Assembly: GCA_963628435.1 (NCBI GenBank)
Contig: CAVGEY010000011.1
Span: 1-64,000 of the forward strand
Source of the DNA: CAKSQF01 sp963628435
Lineage (GTDB): Bacteria; Bacillota; Clostridia; Oscillospirales; CAG-272
DNA length: 64,000 bases
Direction: 5' to 3'
A program made the position numbers and the translations under genes. Under the pieces are notes generated by a model. The model did not search any database. It was not told the origin of the DNA and saw only the letters and a program-made list of their open reading frames with translations. Within the stretch, counting starts at the first letter, position 1. Every line of letters begins with the position of its first letter. Of this stretch, positions 44,461-53,582 are shown one piece after another.

Positions 44461-45366
44461 TTATTTGAGACGAAGGACACCGTTGTCGGGAACAATTTCT
44501 GCCATATACGCGCGTCTCGATTCGGTATTCGGCTTAAGATCGCCGACTGCACGGGCATGGTAGAACATATAATATCTGCCGTTTTCGCAAAGTACACTGT
44601 TGTGGCCTGTTCCTTCTTCGTTGCCTCCCTTGCATTTGAAAGGCAGATAAGTGCTGTCATTCGGGTATTTCTTGAAGTCAAGTGTTTCGAGCTTGTCTGT
44701 ATTGCCTTTGGCGACAGAGTAGCCGATAAAATAATTCTCGTTTTCGTAGCAGTTGCCCGAATACATAATATAGTGGTAGTCACCGTGTCTGAAATAGAAG
44801 GCACCTTCTATTGTATACCAGTCCTGCCCTTTGTAGAATCTGTCACGCATAAAGATTTCCTCGTCCAAAGTCGGACGGACAACTACTTTCGGATTGTTGG
44901 CTGCCTGTGTCGGGGAAATCATTTTGTCAACCACGATTAAAGTTCCCGCGCGATCGGATAAACAGTCGTTTACGCTGTAAAATATGTAAAGTCCTTCGCT
45001 GTTTTTGATTACATGTGCGTCAATCGAAAAAGGCACGCATAGATTGCATACAAAGGAAAATTCGCCGTCGGGACGGTCACAAACCGCAACGCGCAGCTGC
45101 TCTTTATGCGCATCGGTTGCATCTGCGGGCATTGATGAATAGTACATATAATAGCTGCTTCCGATTTTAATGACGGCAGGCGCCCAATACTGTTTTTCAT
45201 TGCTGCTTTTTCTGCATAATCCCGCGTAATGCCAGTCAATCATATTGTCACTCGTATAAAGCTGTACACCGTCACCTCCGGTCGCATACATATAGTATTT
45301 TCCGTTATCCGAGATTACATAAGGATCGGGTTGTGCAAAATTTTTTTTGTCAATGTTCAGTTTCAT
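44461..45366 (-). CDS. GH43-like glycoside hydrolase
   Basis: Five-bladed propeller hydrolase of the GH43/GH32 superfamily, typically acting on arabinose- or xylose-containing chains. The three acid residues can be placed: D14 (FAQPDPYVIS, general base), D116 (FSIDAHVI) and E187 (YTIEGAFY, proton donor). No signal peptide is present, so it acts in the cytoplasm on imported oligosaccharides. 301 residues is short but within range. GGAAGGAAG precedes the ATG. It lies 57 nt downstream of an SDR gene on the same strand. Exact linkage unknown. Confidence 0.88.
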   Translation of the reverse strand: MKLNIDKKNFAQPDPYVISDNGKYYMYATGGDGVQLYTSDNMIDWHYAGLCRKSSNEKQYWAPAVIKIGSSYYMYYSSMPADATDAHKEQLRVAVCDRPDGEFSFVCNLCVPFSIDAHVIKNSEGLYIFYSVNDCLSDRAGTLIVVDKMISPTQAANNPKVVVRPTLDEEIFMRDRFYKGQDWYTIEGAFYFRHGDYHYIMYSGNCYENENYFIGYSVAKGNTDKLETLDFKKYPNDSTYLPFKCKGGNEEGTGHNSVLCENGRYYMFYHARAVGDLKPNTESRRAYMAEIVPDNGVLRLK

Positions 45367-45423
45367 ATTCTCTTCCTTCCGCTTTTGTTTTATTTTGAAT
45401 TCGTGCCGGTCCGATACAAACAG

Positions 45424-46158
45424 TCAAATTACCGATCCGCCGTTTACGCCGAGTACCTGACCGGTTATAAAAGATGCCGCATCCGAGCAGAGCCAGAATA
45501 CGCTTTCGGCTATGTCGGATGTGTTCCCGTTTCTGCAAAGCGGCGTATCATCCGCAAGACTGGCGAGCACATCCTGCCCGAGTATATTTGTCATATCCGT
45601 AAGTATCACTCCCGGACTTACACAGTTAACTCGAATGCCGGACGGCCCGACTTCTTTGGCAAGAGCCTTTGTCATCCCTATAAGCGCCGCTTTCGATGCC
45701 GAGTATATCACCTCACATGATCCGCCGACCTGCCCCCACATAGACGATATAAAAATTATCTTTCCCGATTTCGATGAAATCATATCGGGCAGGATTTCTT
45801 TGGTCAGAAGGTAAGCGGAACGAAGATTGCTGTCCATTATCATGTTGTAATCTTCTTCGCTTGTATCCTGAAACAGCTTTTGACAGGCAACACCCGCGCA
45901 GTTTACCAATATTTCCGGAGATCCGACTGATTCTTTGAAATCACATACCGCTTTTTTTATTTGTTCGCTGTAGCGAAGATCGCATACAAACAGAATCGGT
46001 TTGCCTCCCGAAAGACGCACCGACTCGGCCGTAGCCAAACCTGACGATAAATCGCGGCAGCCGATGCCGACGGTATATCCCTCTTTGGCAAATCGTAACG
46101 CACATTCGCGTCCGATTCCGCGAGACGCACCGGTTATAAGTACAGTTTTGTTTGACAT
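45424..46158 (-). CDS. SDR family oxidoreductase (FabG-like)
   Basis: Classical short-chain dehydrogenase of 244 residues. The cofactor motif TGASRGIG (9-16), NCAG (usually NNAG) and the catalytic set N111, S139, Y152, K156 are intact. The C-terminal GGSVI resembles 3-oxoacyl-ACP reductases, but the context (GH43-like gene downstream, no fatty acid genes) suggests a sugar or polyol dehydrogenase as the alternative. NADP(H) preference is suggested by the Arg after TGAS. It has its own promoter. Confidence 0.9.
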   Translation of the reverse strand: MSNKTVLITGASRGIGRECALRFAKEGYTVGIGCRDLSSGLATAESVRLSGGKPILFVCDLRYSEQIKKAVCDFKESVGSPEILVNCAGVACQKLFQDTSEEDYNMIMDSNLRSAYLLTKEILPDMISSKSGKIIFISSMWGQVGGSCEVIYSASKAALIGMTKALAKEVGPSGIRVNCVSPGVILTDMTNILGQDVLASLADDTPLCRNGNTSDIAESVFWLCSDAASFITGQVLGVNGGSVI

Positions 46159-46210
46159 TTATCCGGGTACCCCTTAAATGTGCGGAATTTAACCGCATTT
46201 TCTCAAAGAA

Positions 46211-46239
46211 ATTTTATCATAGTATGCTGATTTTGTCAA
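46211..46239 (-). promoter_or_regulatory. Promoter of SDR-GH43 genes
   Basis: Minus strand TTGACA, 17-bp spacer, TAAAAT with TGA before the -10. It is back to back with the DUF1292 promoter. Confidence 0.88.
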
Positions 46240-46280
46240 GTATCCGCAAAAACGGCATGTACAATTTTGTGTAAAAACTA

Positions 46281-46309
46281 TTGAAAAACAATAAATATTA
46301 TGCTACAAT
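46281..46309 (+). promoter_or_regulatory. Promoter of the DUF1292-NagD-like genes
   Basis: TTGAAA, 17-bp spacer, TACAAT with TGC before the -10. Confidence 0.82.
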
Positions 46310-46349
46310 TAAATGATAAAGCAAAGATAAAACAGGAGGATTTCTGCTG

Positions 46350-46892
46350 ATGAAAACAGAAGATATTAAGGAACTGCTCGATAGACTTCTTGACGCCGAC
46401 AACAGGGAACCCGTTGAAATAGTTAACAGTAAGGGGGAAACCGCAAGATTCGGTCAGATTGCTATGTTACCGATTGCGGTAGACTCGGAAGAGAATGAGG
46501 GCGAAATGGTTAACCATTATTTTGCTTTTCTTCAGCCGCTTGATGATTCCGATGAAGCTGTCGGCAGCGATATAATTTTCGATATAGCCGAAAAAGACGG
46601 CGACTATACGATCGATGTCGTGACCGATCAATATCTGATAACCGGACTTTATGATGAATACCGTAAACTTCGTCGAAGCGGTTCCGCAAGCGATGAACTT
46701 GTTAGCGGAGAAGACGATGACGATGAATTTTCGGAAGACTGCGAAACTTCGGAATGGGACGAAACCGATGCTGATATTTCGGATGACATTGTCGAAATCG
46801 AATCCGAAATCGTAGAAGAAATAAAAGAAAACGAAGCAGAATCAAAATCAGAAAAGAAAAAGGGCTTTTTCAAAAAAATATTTGGAAAATGA
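46350..46892 (+). CDS. DUF1292-type protein with acidic tail
   Basis: 180 residues of unknown function. The first about 105 residues look like the DUF1292 fold (YFAFLQPLDDSD and FDIAEKDGDYTIDVV recall the family's YYVAL/VYKxxE strands). Residues 120-165 are extremely acidic (EDDDDEF, ETDADISDDIVEIESE). The last 15 are basic (KSEKKKGFFKKIFGK), a typical membrane-surface or nucleic-acid contact tail. AGGAGG precedes the ATG. Its end overlaps the next gene by 4 nt. Confidence 0.75.
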   Translation: MKTEDIKELLDRLLDADNREPVEIVNSKGETARFGQIAMLPIAVDSEENEGEMVNHYFAFLQPLDDSDEAVGSDIIFDIAEKDGDYTIDVVTDQYLITGLYDEYRKLRRSGSASDELVSGEDDDDEFSEDCETSEWDETDADISDDIVEIESEIVEEIKENEAESKSEKKKGFFKKIFGK

Positions 46893-47719
46893 TGGTGTTC
46901 ATGATGAAGGAAACTGAAAAAAATATTATAAACAATGACGTTAAATGCGTTATGCTTGATCTTGACGGCACCGTCTATCTCGGAAGCAGACTTTTTGACT
47001 TTACTGTCGATTTTCTGAACAGACTTGATCATATAGGTATCGGGCATATCTTTCTTACTAATAATTCTTCGCTCAGCGCAAATGATTATCTTGAAAAATT
47101 CAGACGTCTGGGCATTCAAACGACAATCGATAATATACTCACATCCGGAAATGCAGCCGCCGATTACATAAACAGCGGCGAATATAAAGGCAAGCGCGTT
47201 TTTGTAATGGGTACGAAAAGCCTGAAAAAAGAACTTTACGAACACGGGATAAATGTTTGCGATGACAATCCCGACTTGCTTCTTGCCGGATTCGATACCG
47301 AACTCACATTTGATACATTGACAAAATTTACGAATTATGTTGCCGACGGATGCCATTATATTGCAACTCATCCCGATAACGTTTGCCCGAATGAAAACGG
47401 ATTTTGGCCGGATCTCGGCAGCTTTATTCAGCTTATATATGCATGTACCGGCCGTTATCCCGAAAAAATATGCGGAAAACCGAGCGAGCAGATACTTGTT
47501 GCTGCGGAGCATAAAACAGGGCTGAAAAGGCAAAATCTTTTAATGGTCGGAGACAGACTGTCAACAGATATAGCAATCGGAAAGCACGGTGTTCCCACAG
47601 CCCTTGTTTTGAGCGGTGAATCGAAAATTGATGATATACCGAAGGCCGATGTAAAACCGACATATGTTTTTGACAGTATCAGAGAGCTCGGATTCGCACT
47701 TGAAAAGAAATCGATGTAA
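46889..47719 (+). CDS. HAD-IIA family hydrolase (NagD-like)
   Basis: Phosphatase with a type IIA cap. Motif I VMLDLDGTVYLG (nucleophile D24, D26), motif II FLTNNSS, motif III lysine CGKPSEQIL and motif IV MVGDRLSTDIAIG are complete. NagD/AraL relatives act on sugar or nucleotide monophosphates with broad range. ATGA overlap with the preceding gene shows translational coupling; several ATGs lie close together (46889, 46892, 46901, 46904), so the precise start is uncertain by a few codons. 276 residues. Confidence 0.9.
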   Translation: MMVFMMKETEKNIINNDVKCVMLDLDGTVYLGSRLFDFTVDFLNRLDHIGIGHIFLTNNSSLSANDYLEKFRRLGIQTTIDNILTSGNAAADYINSGEYKGKRVFVMGTKSLKKELYEHGINVCDDNPDLLLAGFDTELTFDTLTKFTNYVADGCHYIATHPDNVCPNENGFWPDLGSFIQLIYACTGRYPEKICGKPSEQILVAAEHKTGLKRQNLLMVGDRLSTDIAIGKHGVPTALVLSGESKIDDIPKADVKPTYVFDSIRELGFALEKKSM

Positions 47720-47778
47720 AATATCTTCTTGTTAAGAAAGCTGTAAAATGTTTGTGCTGCGGGGAAGGCGGTGGTCAT

Positions 47779-49764
47779 TTGGATAAATTCAATCTTGTAA
47801 GCAGTTATAAACCGACAGGTGATCAGCCGCAGGCAATAGACCTGCTTTGCGCCGGAGTAGATGCGGGAATGAGCTGTCAGACTCTTCTCGGTGTTACCGG
47901 CTCGGGCAAAACATACACAATGGCAAATGTTATTGCCAGACTTAATCGTCCTACACTTGTTCTTGCACATAATAAAACGCTTGCCGCTCAGCTTTGTTCG
48001 GAATTTCGCGAGCTTTTTCCGAATAATGCGGTTGAGTATTTTGTATCTTACTATGACTATTATCAGCCCGAAGCGTATATTCCGGGCAAGGATCAGTATA
48101 TAGAAAAAGACAGCGCAGTAAATGATGAAATCGATCGCCTGCGCCATTCGGCCACATCATCTCTGCTTGAGCGGCGCGACGTTATTGTAGTTGCGAGTGT
48201 TTCATGTATTTATTCGCTCGGTGATCCCATGGCCTACAGGGATGAAATAATCGATGTCCGTGTCGGCGCCAAACTCGATCGCGACAGTTTTGTCGCAAAT
48301 CTCATATCGATGAATTATGAGCGCAATGATATAAATCTTGTGCGTGACAAATTCAGAGTTCGCGGAGATGTTGTCGAAGTTATGCCCGCATCTCACGATA
48401 AAAAAGCCGTCAGAGTTGAATTTTTCGGTGATGAAATCGATCGGATTACCGAAATCGATACGGTTACAGGCGAAGTTTTGAGAAGTATAGATTATATTGC
48501 GATTTTTCCCGCAACTCACTATGTTATGCAGCCCGAAAAAAAAGATGCCGCACTTGCCGAAATTGAAGCGGAAATGGAAGAGCGCGTAGAGTTTTTCAAA
48601 TCGCAAAATAAGCTGATTGAAGCACAGCGTATTGCCGAACGTACAAAATATGATATCGAAATGATACAGGAAGTGGGTTACTGCTCGGGAGTTGAAAACT
48701 ACTCAAGAGTTTTTGCGGGCCGTGAACCCGGTTCGACTCCTTACACACTGCTTGATTATTTTCCTTCGGATTTTATTACCTTCATAGATGAAAGCCATGT
48801 AACCATTCCGCAGGTTAAGGGTATGAGCGGCGGGGATTATGCAAGAAAAAAATCGCTTGTAGATTACGGATTTCGACTTCCGTCGGCTTTTGATAACCGT
48901 CCGCTTTTCTTTAATGAATTTGAAGAGAAGCTCGGCCAGGTTGTGTATGTATCGGCAACTCCCACAGATTACGAGAAAGATCGGTCCGGGCAGATTGTCG
49001 AGCAGCTGATTCGTCCTACCGGTCTGCTTGATCCCGAAGTAGAGGTACGCCCGGTAGATGGCCAGATTGACGATTTAATAAGCGAAATCAGAGCCCGCAC
49101 GGCAAAATCTCAAAGAGTGCTTGTTACGACACTCACCAAAAAAATGGCAGAAGATTTGACCGAATATCTTGAAATGCAGCTGCTTCGTGTTAAATATATA
49201 CATCATAATGTCGATACAATCGAGAGAAGTGAAATAATCAGAGATCTCAGACTCGGCGTTTTTGATGTTCTTGTCGGAGTCAATCTGCTTCGTGAAGGAC
49301 TTGATATTCCCGAGGTATCTCTTGTTGCGATTCTCGATGCCGATAAAGAAGGCTTTCTGCGCGGTGAACGCGCTCTTATTCAGACAATAGGAAGAGCCGC
49401 GCGCAATTCCGAAGGTAAGGTTATAATGTACGCCGAGAGTATTACCGATTCAATGCGTGCCGCAATCGACGAGACGAATCGCCGTCGTAAAATTCAGGAT
49501 GCATATAACAAAGAACACGGGATTGAGCCGAAAAGTATCGTTAAACCTGTTCACGAACTTATTGATCTCGGCAGGAAGGAAAAAGAATCGGATAAATCCG
49601 GCAGAAAGAAGCGAACGTCAACAGCTTCGGCTACGATAACATCACAGTCTGTACCCGAACTCGAAAGCTTAATGCGAAAGGCAGCCGAACAGCTTGATTT
49701 CGAAAGAGCCGCCGAGCTTCGCGATCGTATAAGACAAATCGAATCCGAGCAGAACAGACATTGA
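47779..49764 (+). CDS. uvrB: Excinuclease ABC subunit B
   Basis: Damage-verifying helicase-like subunit of nucleotide excision repair. Q-motif-like start YKPTGDQPQAI, Walker A GVTGSGKTYTMAN, the beta-hairpin region YYDYYQPEAYIP, helicase motif V-VI (NLLREGLDIPEVSL, QTIGRAARN) and the C-terminal UVR domain LDFERAAELRDRI are all present. I choose the TTG at 47779 (GGTGG upstream, and the protein then begins DKFNLVSSY like the family). The upstream nine codons, from a TTG at 47752, are unlikely. It is followed by murI after 39 nt and by uvrA. Confidence 0.95.
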   Translation: MDKFNLVSSYKPTGDQPQAIDLLCAGVDAGMSCQTLLGVTGSGKTYTMANVIARLNRPTLVLAHNKTLAAQLCSEFRELFPNNAVEYFVSYYDYYQPEAYIPGKDQYIEKDSAVNDEIDRLRHSATSSLLERRDVIVVASVSCIYSLGDPMAYRDEIIDVRVGAKLDRDSFVANLISMNYERNDINLVRDKFRVRGDVVEVMPASHDKKAVRVEFFGDEIDRITEIDTVTGEVLRSIDYIAIFPATHYVMQPEKKDAALAEIEAEMEERVEFFKSQNKLIEAQRIAERTKYDIEMIQEVGYCSGVENYSRVFAGREPGSTPYTLLDYFPSDFITFIDESHVTIPQVKGMSGGDYARKKSLVDYGFRLPSAFDNRPLFFNEFEEKLGQVVYVSATPTDYEKDRSGQIVEQLIRPTGLLDPEVEVRPVDGQIDDLISEIRARTAKSQRVLVTTLTKKMAEDLTEYLEMQLLRVKYIHHNVDTIERSEIIRDLRLGVFDVLVGVNLLREGLDIPEVSLVAILDADKEGFLRGERALIQTIGRAARNSEGKVIMYAESITDSMRAAIDETNRRRKIQDAYNKEHGIEPKSIVKPVHELIDLGRKEKESDKSGRKKRTSTASATITSQSVPELESLMRKAAEQLDFERAAELRDRIRQIESEQNRH

Positions 49765-49803
49765 TGTATTTCGGAGGTCTGCTTTTAATGAAAGGAACCA
49801 AAT

Positions 49804-50583
49804 ATGATATATAATTTCAACTCCGAGTGTCCCGTGGGAGTTATGGATTCGGGAATGGGCGGAATAAGTACGCTTAAGGCACTTGTTTCCGAACTTCCGC
49901 ATGAAAATTATATATATTTCGGTGATGATAAAAATGCTCCGTACGGTCGTAAAACCGTTGAGGAGGTCAGGCGTCTTTCGGAAAATGTTTTACTGAATCT
50001 TCTTTCTCAGAATGTTAAAGCCGTGGTAATAGGATGCAATACGGCGACAGGTGCCGCAGCCGCATATTTGAGAAAGAAGTATCCGGAAATTCCGATTATC
50101 GGTGCCGAACCCGCGATAAAACCCGCCGTAAAATATAAGAAAAATTCAAAGATTCTCGTAATGGCTACTTATGTGACAATAAATTCCGAAAAATACCGAA
50201 TGCTTACAGAATCATTTGAAAATGATGCCGAAATAATCAGTTTGCCATGCAGCGGACTTGTCGAACTTGTGGAGCAGGGTAAAGTCAGCGGAACGGAAGT
50301 AGATGACGCACTTCATAAGATTCTTGACGATTATGTCGGTAAAATCGATTCGATTGTTCTCGGCTGTACCCATTATCCTTTTTTGTCCGCCTCAATTTCA
50401 AAAATTGTCGGGGACAATGTTATTCTGTTTGACGGGAATCACGGAATAGCCGCCGAGACACGGCATAGACTCGGCGAATGCGGCATACTTTCATCTCGAA
50501 GCGAAAACGGAAATATTGAATTTGAAACCAGTTCGGGCGATCCGAATACAATAGAGATTGCTCACAGACTGATGAATTTGTAA
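49804..50583 (+). CDS. murI: Glutamate racemase
   Basis: Makes D-glutamate for peptidoglycan. The two catalytic cysteines are C78 (GCNTATG) and C188 (LGCTHYP), with Asp15 in VMDSGMGG and the YFGDDKNAPYG loop. 259 residues is normal. No N-terminal extension (as in E. coli, used for UDP-MurNAc-Ala control) is seen. Lying between uvrB and uvrA in the same direction, it splits the excinuclease genes; its stop is 20 nt from uvrA. Confidence 0.96.
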   Translation: MIYNFNSECPVGVMDSGMGGISTLKALVSELPHENYIYFGDDKNAPYGRKTVEEVRRLSENVLLNLLSQNVKAVVIGCNTATGAAAAYLRKKYPEIPIIGAEPAIKPAVKYKKNSKILVMATYVTINSEKYRMLTESFENDAEIISLPCSGLVELVEQGKVSGTEVDDALHKILDDYVGKIDSIVLGCTHYPFLSASISKIVGDNVILFDGNHGIAAETRHRLGECGILSSRSENGNIEFETSSGDPNTIEIAHRLMNL

Positions 50584-50603
50584 AAATCGGAAAGAAGTAT
50601 TTT

Positions 50604-53441
50604 GTGAATAAATCAATTATAATTAAAGGTGCAAGAGTAAATAACCTTAAGGATATATCACTCGAGATTCCCCGCGATAAGCTGATTGTTTTTACCGGAC
50701 TTTCGGGATCGGGAAAATCATCGCTTGCATTTGATACCATTTATGCGGAAGGACATAGAAGATTTGTGGAATCGCTTTCTTCGTATGCCCGCATGTTTAT
50801 CGGTCAAATGGATAAACCCGATGTCGATTTTATCGAGGGACTTTCCCCGTGTATTTCGATAGACCAAAAAACAACATCCAAAAATCCGAGATCGACTGTC
50901 GGAACGGTAACCGAGATATATGATTATCTTCGACTGCTTTACGCAAGAGTCGGCGTTCCGCACTGTCCGATTTGCGGAAAGGAAATTCGCAGAACGACTG
51001 TCGATCAGGTTATAGATAAAATAATGACTCTTCCCGAGGGATGTCGGTTTATTCTTCTTTCACCGATTGTTCGTGAAAAAAAAGGTATGCACCAAAAGGT
51101 GTTTGAAGATGCAAGAAAATCGGGTTTTGCAAGAGTGCGCGTTGACGGCTCTCTGTATGACCTGTCCGAAAATATCACACTTGACAAGAATGTAAAACAT
51201 TCGATTGAAATTGTGGTCGACAGACTTGTTATGCGTGGGGATATCCGTTCAAGACTTGCCGATTCGGTTGAAACCGCATTCCGTCAAAGCGACGGACTTC
51301 TTACAGTCATTGTAGTCGGAGAATCCGAAGAGGAACTTCATTTTTCGCTGAACTATGCCTGCGAAGAACATAAGATAGCTTTTGCCGAAATGGAACCCCG
51401 AATGTTCTCGTTCAATAATCCACTCGGCGCCTGTCCCGAATGTGCGGGGCTCGGAGATAAACCGAGACTTTCGCCCGACAAAATGATACCGAATAAGAAT
51501 CTTTCACTCAGGCAGGGAGCCGTGCAGGTAAACGGTTTCAAGACTCTTGATGACGGAACATGGAACGGACCGCTTTTTGAAGCTGTCGGTAAGAAACACG
51601 GATTCACACTTGATACGCCTATATATAAATATTCCGATGAAGCATATCATGTTCTTCTGTACGGTGATACCGAGAATACATATACCGTAAACCGCTATTT
51701 TGATAATCGTGTGTCGAATCAGACCATAACTTTTGACGGAATTATCGGCATGATCCAAGCCAGAATGAAGCAGTGGGGCGGCGACTATTATGAAGAATTC
51801 GTTGAAGATATAATCTGTCCGAAGTGCCGCGGTGCAAGGTTGAATCCGGAGATGCTGTCGGTAACTGTCGGCGGTAAAAACATACATGAATTCTGCTCAA
51901 TGTCGATTTCAAATGAACTTGCCTTTGTAAACGGCCTTTCGTTTGGACACGAGGAGGCGTTGATTGCAAGGGAAATAATTAAGGAAATCAAGGCACGACT
52001 CGGATTTCTGTGTTCGGTGGGACTTGATTATCTCACATTGTCAAGAAAAACTGGAACTCTTTCGGGAGGTGAAGCACAGCGTATACGTCTTGCTACCCAA
52101 ATAGGTTCTTCGCTTATGGGCGTTATATATATTCTCGATGAGCCTTCAATAGGACTTCATCAAAGAGATAATTCCAAGCTTATAAATACATTAAAAAGCC
52201 TTCGTGATGTCGGAAATACGGTTATTGTGGTTGAACATGACGAAGAAACCATGGAAAATTCCGATTATATTGTCGACATAGGTCCGGGAGCCGGGATACA
52301 CGGCGGATCTGTTGTTGCGGTGGGTACACCCGAACAGATTAAGGAAAACAAGGATTCACTGACAGGTGCCTACCTTTCGGGCAGAATGAGAATACCGATA
52401 CCCGAAAAAAGAAGAGCAGGCAACGGAATGTATTTGAAAATTGTGGGAGCGCGCGAGCATAATCTCAAAAACATTGATGTCGAAATACCGCTCGGGAAGA
52501 TAGTTTGCGTTACCGGAGTTTCGGGCAGCGGAAAATCATCTCTTGTTGATAGCATTCTCTTGAATACGCTTGAAAGAGATCTTAACGGCGCATATTCGAC
52601 ACCCGGCGCGCACGACAGAATCGATGGAGTGCGTCAGCTTGATAAGGTAATATCAATCGATCAATCTCCTATCGGAAGAACACCGCGTTCTAACCCGGCA
52701 ACATATACAGGACTGTTTAATGATATTCGTGATCTTTTTGCACAGACACCCGATGCTAAGGCAAAAGGTTACTCGAGCGGCCGCTTTTCATTTAATACCA
52801 AAGGCGGAAGATGCGAGGCTTGTCAGGGCGACGGCGTAAAATGTATCGAAATGAACTTTCTGCCCGATGTATATGTAACTTGCGATGTCTGCAAGGGAAA
52901 AAGGTACAATCAGGATACATTGAGTGTCAGATATAAGGGAAAATCGATATTTGAAGTTCTCGATATGACGGTAGAAGAAGGAATGCATTTCTTTGAGTCG
53001 CTGCCCAAACTCTACCGCCGCCTGAAAACACTTTATGATGTAGGTCTCGGATACATAAAAATAGGGCAGTCGTCCACAACTCTTTCGGGCGGAGAAGCTC
53101 AGAGAGTAAAACTTGCAACCGAACTTTCAAGAAGAAGCACCGGCAAAACAATGTATATTCTCGATGAGCCGACAACCGGACTTCACACGGCCGATGTTCG
53201 TAACCTTATATCCGTTCTCAATCGTCTTGCCGACGCGGGCAACAGCGTTATCGTTATCGAACATAACCTTGATATGATAAAGACCGCCGATTATATAATC
53301 GATCTCGGCCCGGAAGGCGGAGACGGGGGTGGTTCTGTGATTGCCGCGGGAACGCCCGAAGAGGTTGCAATGTGCGAAAAATCATACACGGGACAGTATC
53401 TCAAAAAAATACTTAAAGCTGAAAGACCAAAGTCCGAATGA
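50604..53441 (+). CDS. uvrA: Excinuclease ABC subunit A
   Basis: DNA damage sensor with two ABC ATPase modules. Both Walker A motifs (GLSGSGKSSLAFDT and GVSGSGKSSLVDS), both ABC signatures (LSGGEAQRI and LSGGEAQRVKLA), zinc-finger cysteines (CPICG; CEACQGDG with CDVCKG) and Walker B ILDEPSIGLHQRD / ILDEPTTGLH are all present. 945 residues is full length. The start is GTG at 50604. It ends the uvrB-murI-uvrA unit. Coexpression of UvrA and UvrB is expected. Confidence 0.97.
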   Translation: MNKSIIIKGARVNNLKDISLEIPRDKLIVFTGLSGSGKSSLAFDTIYAEGHRRFVESLSSYARMFIGQMDKPDVDFIEGLSPCISIDQKTTSKNPRSTVGTVTEIYDYLRLLYARVGVPHCPICGKEIRRTTVDQVIDKIMTLPEGCRFILLSPIVREKKGMHQKVFEDARKSGFARVRVDGSLYDLSENITLDKNVKHSIEIVVDRLVMRGDIRSRLADSVETAFRQSDGLLTVIVVGESEEELHFSLNYACEEHKIAFAEMEPRMFSFNNPLGACPECAGLGDKPRLSPDKMIPNKNLSLRQGAVQVNGFKTLDDGTWNGPLFEAVGKKHGFTLDTPIYKYSDEAYHVLLYGDTENTYTVNRYFDNRVSNQTITFDGIIGMIQARMKQWGGDYYEEFVEDIICPKCRGARLNPEMLSVTVGGKNIHEFCSMSISNELAFVNGLSFGHEEALIAREIIKEIKARLGFLCSVGLDYLTLSRKTGTLSGGEAQRIRLATQIGSSLMGVIYILDEPSIGLHQRDNSKLINTLKSLRDVGNTVIVVEHDEETMENSDYIVDIGPGAGIHGGSVVAVGTPEQIKENKDSLTGAYLSGRMRIPIPEKRRAGNGMYLKIVGAREHNLKNIDVEIPLGKIVCVTGVSGSGKSSLVDSILLNTLERDLNGAYSTPGAHDRIDGVRQLDKVISIDQSPIGRTPRSNPATYTGLFNDIRDLFAQTPDAKAKGYSSGRFSFNTKGGRCEACQGDGVKCIEMNFLPDVYVTCDVCKGKRYNQDTLSVRYKGKSIFEVLDMTVEEGMHFFESLPKLYRRLKTLYDVGLGYIKIGQSSTTLSGGEAQRVKLATELSRRSTGKTMYILDEPTTGLHTADVRNLISVLNRLADAGNSVIVIEHNLDMIKTADYIIDLGPEGGDGGGSVIAAGTPEEVAMCEKSYTGQYLKKILKAERPKSE

Positions 53442-53483
53442 TTAACCATGTGTTACTTTTTTGAAACATATTGCCGGATGCTG

Positions 53484-53512
53484 TTGAAAAAAGACATTTG
53501 ATAATTTATAAT
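53484..53512 (+). promoter_or_regulatory. Promoter of the sortase gene
   Basis: TTGAAA, 17-bp spacer, TATAAT, about 70 bp before the ATG. Confidence 0.8.
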
Positions 53513-53582
53513 TTAACCGGCTTAGAAAAAATAATTCGAACAAAAAATTTAAGTTTTGCCGAGTCTGTTAAGGAGGGGTGTT

